Source of the DNA: RDXT01 sp033765305
GTDB lineage: Bacteria > Bacteroidota > Bacteroidia > J057
DNA: 64,000 nucleotides
Direction of reading: 5' to 3'
Assembly (NCBI GenBank): GCA_033765305.1
Contig: JANRID010000049.1
Coordinates: 14,379-78,378, forward strand
Positions 1 to 7,150 of the stretch are shown piece by piece (the first letter of the stretch is position 1; the number at the start of each line of letters is the position of its first letter). The translations under genes were made by a program, and so were the position numbers. The notes under the pieces were generated by a model. The model worked only from the letters and a program-made list of their open reading frames with translations, had not been told where the DNA came from and ran no database searches.

Positions 1-351
1 CAGGCGCCCGCGCCTGCCGCCCAGGACCAGGCCGCCGGCATGCTCGCCCTCATCTGGCTGGCCGGATTTATGGTGCTGGCCCTGCTGGCCTGGCTGCTCG
101 AAGCCTGGCTGCTGCCCCTGGCCCTGATCGTGGCAGGCCTCAGCGGCGGATACCTGCTCTACAACCGCCACACGCGCATGCATGCGCGCGAGCGCTGGAC
201 CTACCTGCCCGGCCTGGGGCTGGTCGCCGGCCTGCTGGCCTATATCGCCCTGACCACCCTCGGTGCCGCCGCCGCCGCTGCCGCCGCAGGCGCAGCCTGC
301 GTGGCCCTCGGCACGGTCCTGCTGCTCCACCGCGCGCTGAAGGCCGCATGA
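1..351 (+). CDS. C-terminal part of a small hydrophobic membrane protein (partial)
   Basis: The reading frame is open from the first base of the window to the TGA at 349-351, so the true start probably lies upstream; an ATG at 40 would give 103 aa. The protein is very rich in Leu and Ala and holds about four hydrophobic segments (roughly residues 1-20, 22-42, 58-75 and 78-97 counted from that ATG), with a basic loop (NRHTRMHARER) between the second and third. This fits an integral inner-membrane protein. I do not recognise the family. The residues before the ATG (Ala, Pro, Gln-rich) would suit a linker after another domain. It ends 79 bases before the next gene, which has its own promoter element. 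Confidence 0.55.
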   Translation, partial: QAPAPAAQDQAAGMLALIWLAGFMVLALLAWLLEAWLLPLALIVAGLSGGYLLYNRHTRMHARERWTYLPGLGLVAGLLAYIALTTLGAAAAAAAAGAACVALGTVLLLHRALKAA

Positions 352-405
352 GCCCTCCAGCTCCAGATTTCACATTCCCGTTACACGGCCTCCCGGCGCA
401 GCGCG

Positions 406-413
406 TATGTTTG
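406..413 (+). promoter_or_regulatory. -7 promoter element TATGTTTG for the HAD hydrolase gene
   Basis: TATGTTTG matches the Bacteroidota -7 consensus TAnnTTTG exactly and ends 17 bases before the ATG at 431. No clear -33 TTG is seen at the right spacing. Confidence 0.5.
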
Positions 414-430
414 CCGCAAATCTCTGACCG

Positions 431-1117
431 ATGAGCCCCCGACGACCCGCATTAGCCGTATTCGACATGGCCGGCACTACTGTGCGCGACGATGACTTCG
501 TCAGCCTGGTGCTGCAGGAAACCCTCGCCGCAGACGGGGTGGAAGCCTCCCGCGAAGCCCTGACCGAAGTCATGGGCCTGCCCAAGCCGGTGGCGATCCG
601 GAGCATGCTGCTCCGCTACGCTGGCGGGGCGGAGGAGGACCGGGTGGAGCGGCTGTTTCAGGATTTTCTGCGGCGCATGCAGGCCTTTTACACCACCGAT
701 CCCCGCGTGCAGGAAATCGAAGGGGTCAGCGCACTGTTTGCCAGCCTGCGTGCGCACGGGGTACGCGTGGCGCTGGACACCGGCTTCAGCCGGGAGATCG
801 CCGCGCTGCTGATCAGCCGCCTGGGCTGGGCACCGCTGATCGACTTCAGCATCACAAGCGACGAGGTGGAGCGGGGGCGCCCCTTTCCCGATATGACGCT
901 CCGGGCAATGGAGGCACTGGGCATCGCCGATGCGGCCCGGGTGGCCAAGCTCGGCGATACCCTTTCGGACCTGCAGTCGGGCCATGCAGCGGGCTGCGGC
1001 TGGGTGATCGGCGTGCTGAGCGGTGCCAATACCCGCGCAGAGCTGGAGGCCCTGCCGCATACGCATATCCTCGACTCTGTCGCGGACCTGCGGACGCTGT
1101 GGGAGCTGGGGGCGTAG
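431..1117 (+). CDS. Phosphonatase-like HAD hydrolase (TIGR03351/PhnX-like)
   Basis: A 228-aa HAD-superfamily protein. The N-terminal motif is FDMAGTT, with the nucleophile Asp12 followed by Ala-Gly-Thr instead of the usual DxD; this DxAGT form marks phosphonoacetaldehyde hydrolase (PhnX) and its sister clade. Lys52 in the cap (MGLPK) sits where PhnX carries the lysine that forms a Schiff base with the aldehyde. The C-terminal acidic motif is in AKLGDTLSDLQSG. Known of the family: PhnX cleaves the C-P bond of phosphonoacetaldehyde; the PhnX-like clade is proposed to act on the same or a closely related oxo-phosphonate and tends to sit beside FAD-dependent oxidases. Here that oxidase type is present but at 56972-58108. 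No phnW-like transaminase is in the window. The ATG at 431 follows a clear -7 element. Confidence 0.85.
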   Translation: MSPRRPALAVFDMAGTTVRDDDFVSLVLQETLAADGVEASREALTEVMGLPKPVAIRSMLLRYAGGAEEDRVERLFQDFLRRMQAFYTTDPRVQEIEGVSALFASLRAHGVRVALDTGFSREIAALLISRLGWAPLIDFSITSDEVERGRPFPDMTLRAMEALGIADAARVAKLGDTLSDLQSGHAAGCGWVIGVLSGANTRAELEALPHTHILDSVADLRTLWELGA

Positions 1118-1130
1118 ATCCCTGCCCGCT

Positions 1131-3344
1131 TCAGCGGCGCACCCAGCGGAAGAGGTGCTGGGTGCCTTCGGCTGCCACCCGCACCAGATAGACGCCCGGC
1201 GGCAGCGCGGCGGTGCCGGCCGCCTGCAGGGCATGCGTTCCGGCGGGCAGCTCCAGCTGCTCCGAGGCCAGCACCCGGCCCTGCGGATCGGATACGCTCA
1301 GGGCGATGCGGCTTCCCCGCTGCAGGCCCAGCTGCACATAGGCCGGCCCGGAAGCAGGATTGGGGGCCAGGACAGCCGTAAAGGCTTCCGGCGCTGCGCC
1401 GAGGCTGATGACCGGGCTGAGGGAGGTTCCGCCGTCGGCGTCGGTGCTGCGGATCTGGTACCAGACCTCGCCGTTGCCGGCCTGCGGATCGGTGTAGGCA
1501 TAGGAAGCGGTCTCAAAGGGCTCCATCCACTCCGTGCGGCTCTCCAGCACGCGGAACGCTGCTTCGCCGCTGCTGCGGCGCAGGATTTCGAACTGCTGCA
1601 CAGGCTGGTCGGAGACGGCGTCCCACCGGATCTCGGCCTGCTGCGCCGACAGGCGCCGCGCGGAGAGCCCGAGCCAGGAGACCGGAAATGCGACCCCGGC
1701 CCCGGCGTAGGCGCCGGCGAATAATCCGCCGCCGGCAGGAATCTGCTGGCTGAAGAAGTCGCGGCTGCCGATGTTCATGCCGAAGGTATTCTGCAGGTGC
1801 ACCGCATGCAGCGGCGAAGGCGAGCCCGTGAGCAGCCGGTAGGCCTGCATCGAGCTGAGCTGGAGGGGGTTGCCGATGGTGCTCCCTTGCCCGGGCAGCG
1901 TCAGGAGCGGATCGCCCTGAAAGCCGGTGGACGTGCTGCCCTGCTTTTCCTGGTTCCGGGCGGTGCGCCATGCGGCCAGGCTCGTGTACGGCGTGCCGCC
2001 GTCGGTGATGGAAAAGGTGCCGGTACTGTGGTAGGTATTGCCCCGGAATGTGGCATTGAGATTGGCGGCGCTCAGGCTCACCAGTTCGCTGCTGCCGCCG
2101 ACGGAGAAGATGTTGTTGAAAACCCGGAGGTTGACGATCTGCGGGCTGATGGTGCGCAGGGCGGCAGGCACGCCGCTGGGCGGCTGGCTCAGGTACACCG
2201 TATTGTTGTAGATATCGATGCCCTGCATGGCGCCGGTGGCGTTTTCGTCCCGCCAGAGGGTAAATACCCCGCCGCCGTTTTTGCGGCAGTCGTTTTCGCT
2301 GATGTTGAAGCGTGCGACGTTGTTGAGCATCGGGCGCGCGTCGATGAACTGGGCAAACAGATAGCCCGGCCCGTCGTTGTCATGGGAATAATTGTACTGC
2401 ATGACGCAGTTTACGCTGCCGCCGTCGATATCGAATCCGCCGCCGTCGACGTTGCTGCCGGTGCGGTTGTTGTAGGATTCGCAGTACTGGATGGTGCCGT
2501 TGCGGGTGTCCCAGACCCAGATGCCCACAGGTCCGCCGCCGGTGTTGACGTTGCCCTGCCCGTTTCCGTGGGCTACGCAGTATTCGATCAGCACATTGTC
2601 GCCGTTGCCCACCACAATTCCGTTGCCGGTGTGCTTGTTGAGCTTGCCGATTTCGCCGCTGTTTTCGTGGGCGACGCAGTGGGCGATGTACACATTGATG
2701 AACCCGTAGCCCGATCCGCCGCTGACGGGAAAGATGAACTCGGTGCGGATGCCGTGGTCGCCGTTGTGGTGCAGGTCGCAGTGGGTGATGGAAATGTTGG
2801 AATACCCGGCGCGGCCCCGGTCGCCCTGGAGGTAGATGCCGCCTTTGTTGTAGCCGTACACCTCCACGTTGGTGATGACGATGTAATCGAGCTTGACGTG
2901 CCCGGTTCGGTTGTTGTAGAAATGCACCCCCTGCTGGTTGTTGAGGGTGATGCCGGCGCCTGCGACGATCAGGTCGCGGAAGACGATGCCGCCGACGTTG
3001 ACAAAGACGGCGCCCCGCGCGGTTCCGCTGGAGATGGTGGCCCGGCCGCTGCCGTAGCTGCCGAAGACGACGGGGTTCTGCGCTGTGCCGCTCTGCATGG
3101 AGGGGTTGTAGAGCGTGCCTGCAAACACCTGCCCGCCCTCGAAGAGCACTGAATCGCCTGCGAGGATCTGGGCATTGTTGACCTTGGTGATCGTTTTCCA
3201 GGCCAGCTGCGGCGAGAGCCCGCTGTTGAGGTCATTGCCGCCGGGGCGCACATAGTAGGTAGTGGCCGCTGCATGGGGCGCGGTACAGATCAGTATCCAT
3301 GCTGCCCAGACGGGCAGCGCCATCACACGTATTGTATTCAGCAT
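1131..3344 (-). CDS. Secreted right-handed beta-helix repeat protein with T9SS type A sorting domain
   Basis: 737 aa. A signal peptide (about residues 1-27, ending HAAA) is followed by the opening YYVRPGGNDLNSGLSPQLAW, typical of secreted beta-helix (PbH1, pectate-lyase-like) proteins. Residues about 60-560 show short repeats rich in Asn, Gly and Ile (NNxxxG) as expected for parallel beta-helix coils. An Fn3-like module (about 585-655) precedes a C-terminal sorting domain beginning PNPASG and ending PPGVYLVRVAAEGTQHLFRWVRR-like, i.e. the T9SS type A signal. It is probably exported and attached to, or released from, the cell surface; it may bind or degrade a polysaccharide, but I see no diagnostic catalytic motif. 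It is convergent with the upstream gene (13 bases apart). An internal Met (start 3323) is an alternative start that leaves a more normal leader after the -7 box at 3361-3368. Confidence 0.8.
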   Translation of the reverse strand: MLNTIRVMALPVWAAWILICTAPHAAATTYYVRPGGNDLNSGLSPQLAWKTITKVNNAQILAGDSVLFEGGQVFAGTLYNPSMQSGTAQNPVVFGSYGSGRATISSGTARGAVFVNVGGIVFRDLIVAGAGITLNNQQGVHFYNNRTGHVKLDYIVITNVEVYGYNKGGIYLQGDRGRAGYSNISITHCDLHHNGDHGIRTEFIFPVSGGSGYGFINVYIAHCVAHENSGEIGKLNKHTGNGIVVGNGDNVLIEYCVAHGNGQGNVNTGGGPVGIWVWDTRNGTIQYCESYNNRTGSNVDGGGFDIDGGSVNCVMQYNYSHDNDGPGYLFAQFIDARPMLNNVARFNISENDCRKNGGGVFTLWRDENATGAMQGIDIYNNTVYLSQPPSGVPAALRTISPQIVNLRVFNNIFSVGGSSELVSLSAANLNATFRGNTYHSTGTFSITDGGTPYTSLAAWRTARNQEKQGSTSTGFQGDPLLTLPGQGSTIGNPLQLSSMQAYRLLTGSPSPLHAVHLQNTFGMNIGSRDFFSQQIPAGGGLFAGAYAGAGVAFPVSWLGLSARRLSAQQAEIRWDAVSDQPVQQFEILRRSSGEAAFRVLESRTEWMEPFETASYAYTDPQAGNGEVWYQIRSTDADGGTSLSPVISLGAAPEAFTAVLAPNPASGPAYVQLGLQRGSRIALSVSDPQGRVLASEQLELPAGTHALQAAGTAALPPGVYLVRVAAEGTQHLFRWVRR

Positions 3345-3360
3345 ACACCAGAATCTTGCT

Positions 3361-3368
3361 CAAAGATA
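3361..3368 (-). promoter_or_regulatory. -7 promoter element TATCTTTG for the beta-helix protein gene
   Basis: Read on the minus strand this is TATCTTTG, a perfect TAnnTTTG element, 16 bases upstream of the annotated start at 3344 and 37 upstream of the alternative start at 3323. Confidence 0.45.
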
Positions 3369-3497
3369 CGGTGCTGACGCGGTGTTGGGCGTGTGAGGTG
3401 CCGGATAGGCGGCAGAATGCGCCGGATATGCTGAATCTGGCGGATGTACGGGTATTTCCGGCGCATAAACGGATGCAGGCTGCGCGCAGGCCGCACG

Positions 3498-3541
3498 GAA
3501 AACGGCCCGCGCTTCCGGTTCAGATCCGGAGGAGCGGGCCG
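3498..3541 (-). terminator. Rho-independent terminator after the acyl-CoA dehydrogenase gene
   Basis: An inverted repeat with arms CGGCCCGC and GCGGGCCG, extended inward by CCGG pairing around a 7-base loop, is followed in the minus direction by TTTTC. It lies 20 bases past the stop of the gene ending at 3561. Confidence 0.7.
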
Positions 3542-3560
3542 TGCAGCATCTGTCGGCTTT

Positions 3561-4703
3561 TCAGCCGTCGAGCAGGCTCCGGGCGATCACCATGCGCTGG
3601 ATCTCGCTCGTGCCTTCATAGATTTCGGTGATTTTGGCGTCGCGCAGCATGCGCTCCACGTGGTACTCGCGCACGTAGCCGTTGCCGCCGTGGATCTGGA
3701 TGGCTTCGCTGGCGCAGTGCATGGCGGTTTTGGAGGCGTAGAGCTTGGCCATGGCCGCCGAAGCGACATAGTCCAGGCCCTGGTCCTTTTCGTAGGCCGC
3801 CTTGAGCGTCAGGAGGCGGGCTGCATCGATCTCGGTGGCCATGTCGGCCAGCTTGAACTGGATGGCCTGGTGGTTCCGGATTTCGGTGCCGAAGGCTTTG
3901 CGGATCTGGGCGTACTGGCGGGCAAGCTCGAAGGCGCCGGCGGCGATGCCGAGGGCCTGGGAGGCGATGCCGATGCGTCCGCCGTTGAGGGTTTTCATGG
4001 CAAACTTGAACCCGAAGCCGTCTTCGCCGATGCGGTTTTCCTTGGGCACACGCACATCGTTGAAGTTGAGGGAATGGGTATCGGAGCCGCGGATGCCCAT
4101 CTTGTCCTCCTTGGGCCCCAGCTCGAAGCCGGGGAAGCCGCGTTCCACGATGAGGCAGTTGATGCCTTTATGCGCCTTGTCGCGGTCGGTCTGGGCCATC
4201 ACCAGGTACACGCTGGCGATATGGGCGTTGGTGATCCAGTTTTTGGTGCCGTTGAGCAGGTAATGGTCGCCCATGTCGAGGGCGGTGGTGCGCTGCTGGG
4301 TGGCGTCGCTGCCGGCTTCGGGCTCCGAGAGGCAGAAGGCCCCGATCCGTTCGCCCGATGCGAGGGCGGGCAGGTATTTGCGCTTCTGCTCCTCCGATCC
4401 GAAATGCTCCAGCCCCCAGCAGACGAGGGAGTTGTTGACGGACATGATGACCGCTGCCGAGGCATCCCAGCGGGCGATTTCCTCCATGGCCAGCACATAG
4501 GAGATGGTATCCATGCCGCCGCCGCCGTATTCGGGGTCCACCATCATGCCCATAAAGCCCAGCTCGCCCATGCGGCGGAGCAGCTCAGGCGGAAAATGTC
4601 CGTGAATGTCGCGCTCGATCACCCCGGGTTTCAGTTCCTGCTCTGCAAAGTCGCGTGCGCTTTGCCGGATCAGGAGGTGCTCTTCGCTGAGTTCAAACTG
4701 CAT
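3561..4703 (-). CDS. Acyl-CoA dehydrogenase
   Basis: 380 aa from the ATG at 4703, the usual length for this family. The open frame extends further upstream to 4832, but those residues run into intergenic repeat DNA and do not resemble the family. The domains run in the standard order: N-terminal helical domain (from FELSEEHLLIRQSARDFAEQ), central beta domain with FAD/substrate motifs (CLSEPEAGSD near residue 125; GTKNWITNA near 155) and C-terminal helical domain. The motif IYEGTSEIQR near the C-terminus carries the catalytic-base Glu of short/medium-chain and butyryl-type enzymes. It performs FAD-dependent alpha,beta-dehydrogenation of an acyl-CoA, passing electrons to electron-transfer flavoprotein. 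Chain-length specificity cannot be told from the sequence. It is monocistronic, with its own terminator and with the repeat array upstream. Confidence 0.93.
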   Translation of the reverse strand: MQFELSEEHLLIRQSARDFAEQELKPGVIERDIHGHFPPELLRRMGELGFMGMMVDPEYGGGGMDTISYVLAMEEIARWDASAAVIMSVNNSLVCWGLEHFGSEEQKRKYLPALASGERIGAFCLSEPEAGSDATQQRTTALDMGDHYLLNGTKNWITNAHIASVYLVMAQTDRDKAHKGINCLIVERGFPGFELGPKEDKMGIRGSDTHSLNFNDVRVPKENRIGEDGFGFKFAMKTLNGGRIGIASQALGIAAGAFELARQYAQIRKAFGTEIRNHQAIQFKLADMATEIDAARLLTLKAAYEKDQGLDYVASAAMAKLYASKTAMHCASEAIQIHGGNGYVREYHVERMLRDAKITEIYEGTSEIQRMVIARSLLDG

Positions 4704-4811
4704 CTCGATTGGGATTCTGAAGTCCTTGATTAACCGATCCAATAGGTATGCAATCCTACTATCAATCTGCCGAACTCCCAAATCGGAATGCCAAAAATCC
4801 TTCCGCCGGCT
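4704..4811. other. Upstream region of the acyl-CoA dehydrogenase gene
   Basis: About 108 bases between the start codon at 4703 and the first repeat copy. It is relatively AT-rich for this window. I see no convincing -33/-7 pair; the promoter may lie here. Confidence 0.3.
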
Positions 4812-5016
4812 TTTCAGCCGCAAGGGGCGCAAAGGAGGCCTTCCAGTCTTTCGGCTTGATACTTGCTACTCCCACTCAGTCACCAGCCTTTTTTCAACCG
4901 CAAGGAACGCAAAGGGACGCAACGCGTGCCTGTTAGTCTTTCGACTTCCTGCTACGTACGTGCTTGCTGCTGGTATTTCAACCGCAAGGAACGCAAAGGA
5001 GCGCAAAGAAGGCCTT
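4812..5016. repeat. Three direct copies of a CCGCAAGG/ACGCAAAG element, about 80-84 bp apart
   Basis: Copies start at 4812, 4892 and 4976, each opening TTTCAACCGCAAGGAACGC or a close variant and continuing with GCAAAGGRGCGCAAAG-type sequence. After copies 1 and 3 the text GGCCTTCCAGTCTTTCGGC is identical and leads into the ACTTGATACTT heptamer-like run that also builds the larger array downstream. Copy 2 is more degenerate. No spacer structure, inverted arms or coding potential is evident. Confidence 0.75.
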
Positions 5017-5489
5017 CCAGTCTTTCGGCTTGATACTTGATACTTTCTACTCTCCAAGCCCCGGCGCAGCCCGTCCCACTACGCAATGCCCACTACGCAA
5101 TACCCCCCAAAGCCAGTCTTCCGACTTGATACTTTCTACTCCCCAAGCCCCAGCGCAGCCCGTCTCACTACGCAATACCCACTACGCAATACCCCCCAAA
5201 GCCAGTCTTTCGACTTGATACTTGATACTTTCTACTTCCCAAGCCCCAGCGCAGCCCGTCTCACTACGCAATACCCACTACACAATACCCTCCAAAGCCA
5301 GTCTTGCGGCTTGATACTTGATACTTTCTACTCCCCAAGCCCCGGCGCAGCCCGTCCCACTACGCAATACCCACTACGCAATACCCCCCAAAGCCAGTCT
5401 TCCGACTTGATACTTGCTACTTCCTACTCCCCAAGCGCCAGCGCAGCCCGTCCCACTACGCAATACCCACTACACAATACCCCCCAAAG
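5017..5489. repeat. Tandem array of five ~96-bp units
   Basis: Units begin with CCAGTCTT at 5017, 5113, 5202, 5298 and 5394, and a partial sixth starts at 5490. Lengths are 96, 89, 96, 96 and 96; the 89-base unit lacks exactly one 7-base ACTTGAT step. Each unit holds ACTTGATACTTGATACTTTC-type sequence, then CCCAAGCCCCAGCGCAGCCC, then alternating heptamers of the CACTACG/CAATACC kind. There are only scattered substitutions between units and no unique spacers, so this is not a CRISPR array. The frame is open on the plus strand through the array but the translation is low-complexity and unlike any protein. It shares heptamers with the array at 51408-51569. Confidence 0.9.
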
Positions 5490-5586
5490 CCAGTCTTCCT
5501 ACTTGATACTTGCTACTTCCTACCCCCTGCTTCCTACTTTCCGCCCCAAAAGCGTATGTTGCACCCCAAACCCCATCCGCTGCCAT
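5490..5586 (+). promoter_or_regulatory. Partial sixth repeat unit and promoter region of the lipoprotein gene
   Basis: The array ends in a truncated unit (to about 5540). TATGTTGC at 5555-5562 resembles the -7 element and ends 24 bases before the ATG at 5587. No clear -33 TTG. Confidence 0.45.
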
Positions 5587-6129
5587 ATGAACCTGCTGCG
5601 TATCCCCTCCCTCTGCCTGCTCGCCCTCGCCGCAGCCTGCACACCGCTCTACTTCACCCAGCCGCAGCCGGCAGATGCGCCTGCGCTGGAGGCCTTCCCG
5701 GAAGACCTGCTGGGCGTATACGATGACCGCCAAGACGGCGGCAGGGTGCGGGTCGCGCCCGGCCAGGCCGTGCTCGTCATGCGCGATCCGGAAACCGGCA
5801 CCGTAGAGGAGGAGGTGTACGCGCTCTCCGACAGCGTGGTGCTGAAAGCGATCGGCACGAAGTACCTCTTTAGCCTGCGTGCGGAGCAGGGCTGGGTGGT
5901 GCTGCTGCTGGAGCCGCGCCGGCGGGGGCGGCTGCTGCTGCGCGGCATGAATGCCCTGCAGGACCGCGATATACACCTCGCCAAGGCCGTGATGCGGGTG
6001 GACAGCGCCGAGCTCGACGGCAGCCAGTATTATTTCGCCGATCCTTCCCGCGCAGAGCTGGATGCGTTTCTGCGCCGGGGCGGATTCAGCCAGCAGCAGG
6101 CCGATCTGCGGCGGGCGAAAGAACGCTGA
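5587..6129 (+). CDS. Small lipoprotein of unknown function
   Basis: 180 aa from the ATG at 5587. The open frame continues upstream through the repeat array, but the signal sequence begins here. Residues 1-19 form a lipoprotein signal peptide with lipobox LAAAC, so the mature protein should be anchored to a membrane from that Cys. The remainder is soluble and beta-rich, with a run of short strands (about 60-125) and a charged C-terminus ending in RRAKER. I do not recognise the family. It is convergent with the WYL regulator (25 bases between stops). The ATG lies 24 bases past a -7-like box. Confidence 0.65.
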   Translation: MNLLRIPSLCLLALAAACTPLYFTQPQPADAPALEAFPEDLLGVYDDRQDGGRVRVAPGQAVLVMRDPETGTVEEEVYALSDSVVLKAIGTKYLFSLRAEQGWVVLLLEPRRRGRLLLRGMNALQDRDIHLAKAVMRVDSAELDGSQYYFADPSRAELDAFLRRGGFSQQQADLRRAKER

Positions 6130-6154
6130 AGCGAGGCCTCCGGAGCCGGGCCGT

Positions 6155-7051
6155 TCAGTATGCGCCGCCTGCGGCCTTCTCCCGTACATACGTGCGCAGC
6201 GCCGCAGGCCCCAGCACCTGGATTTCGCCCGGAAGCCCCAGCACGAAGCGCCCGATTCCTTCGAAACCGGCCACCGCCCCCGCAAATCGGTAGGGAAAAC
6301 GCGCATCCTCGCAGGCCTGGGTGCACCCCCGCAGGACGGGCCGCTCCTCGATCAGCAGCCGCCAGGCGCGCAGCGTCAGGGCCAGCTCCACGGCGATCCG
6401 CCGTGTGCCGAACATGCCGAAGGCATCCGTAAACGCCGCATCCGCATGCCCGCCGGTGTCTCCGGCGGCTTCCGCCAGCACCTCCACCCGCTGGATCCGG
6501 TCCAGCTTGAAGGCCTTCGGCTCGGCAAAACCCGGTTCCAGGGCATGCAGGTACTCCCCGTCCTCGCTCAGCGCCACCGGATCCACCGTACGGTCCGAAA
6601 CCGTCTGGCTGGATACCGACTCGTAGCCCACAAGCCGCACCTTCGAGGCCGTCTGCAGCGCCAGCTCCAGCGCGGCCCGGTGGGCGCCTTTGGCCATGCG
6701 GAGCTGATCCTCGGCCAGCGGGATGAGGCCTGAGCGGGTGTACAGCTTGCGCAGCAGCTGATCGCGCAGCGGATGCCCGGCATCCAGGCCCTGCACCAGG
6801 GTGTGCAGCAGCCCCGATTCCTCCGGCTGAAACTCCGCAGCGTCCTCCGGCCCCGGCTCGAAGAGGAAATAGCGCCCCCGGTCGTCTTTGTCGATCAGAT
6901 ACCCGATCTCCCCCAGCAGCTGCAGGTAGCGGTACACCGACCGGCTGTCGATCTCCAGCAGCCGGGCCAGCTGCGGGATCTTGTAGCCCGGGCGCCGCCG
7001 CAGCAGGCCGATCAGGGTGAATACCCGGAGCAGTTTTTGTTGTGCCAGCAT
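6155..7051 (-). CDS. WYL-domain transcriptional regulator
   Basis: 298 aa. The N-terminus is a winged helix-turn-helix (about residues 5-65; KIPQLARLLEIDSRSVYRYL is the recognition part), as in DeoR/HTH_11-type WYL proteins. The central part (about 125-215) carries a WYL-like ligand-binding fold: VRLVGYESVSS corresponds to the strand region normally holding the W-Y-L triad and RTVDPVALSEDGEYLHAL to the following strands. The C-terminal third (about 220-290) is the WCX extension. Such proteins act as transcription factors that sense a small molecule or nucleic acid through the WYL domain. No defence or metabolic operon is adjacent, so the regulon is unknown. A -7 box lies only 4 bases upstream of the ATG, suggesting a nearly leaderless transcript. 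Confidence 0.85.
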   Translation of the reverse strand: MLAQQKLLRVFTLIGLLRRRPGYKIPQLARLLEIDSRSVYRYLQLLGEIGYLIDKDDRGRYFLFEPGPEDAAEFQPEESGLLHTLVQGLDAGHPLRDQLLRKLYTRSGLIPLAEDQLRMAKGAHRAALELALQTASKVRLVGYESVSSQTVSDRTVDPVALSEDGEYLHALEPGFAEPKAFKLDRIQRVEVLAEAAGDTGGHADAAFTDAFGMFGTRRIAVELALTLRAWRLLIEERPVLRGCTQACEDARFPYRFAGAVAGFEGIGRFVLGLPGEIQVLGPAALRTYVREKAAGGAY

Positions 7052-7055
7052 GCAG

Positions 7056-7063
7056 GCAAGATA
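7056..7063 (-). promoter_or_regulatory. -7 element TATCTTGC immediately before the WYL regulator start
   Basis: On the minus strand TATCTTGC ends 4 bases before the ATG at 7051. If functional, the leader is at most a few bases. Confidence 0.4.
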
Positions 7064-7150
7064 CGAAAAAGGCGCATGCCTGCGGCGGCAGCCAAGCCAA
7101 AGCGGCCGCCCGGAGGCGGCCGCGCATGCAAAGGCGTAGGTAAGAACGGG

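Noticed and set aside
3444..4733. A 429-codon plus-strand frame opposite the acyl-CoA dehydrogenase
   Set aside because: Antisense of a certain gene; the translation has Gly/His/Asp-rich low complexity.
4704..4832. N-terminal extension of the acyl-CoA dehydrogenase
   Set aside because: The extra 43 residues lie in intergenic and repeat DNA and exceed the family length; the ATG at 4703 gives a standard 380-aa enzyme.
5017..5489. CRISPR array
   Set aside because: Units are tandem and nearly identical along their full length, with no unique spacers, no palindromic repeat and no cas genes.
5086..5586. Coding sequence running through the tandem repeats into the lipoprotein gene
   Set aside because: The repeat translation is low-complexity and would bury the lipoprotein signal that begins at 5587.
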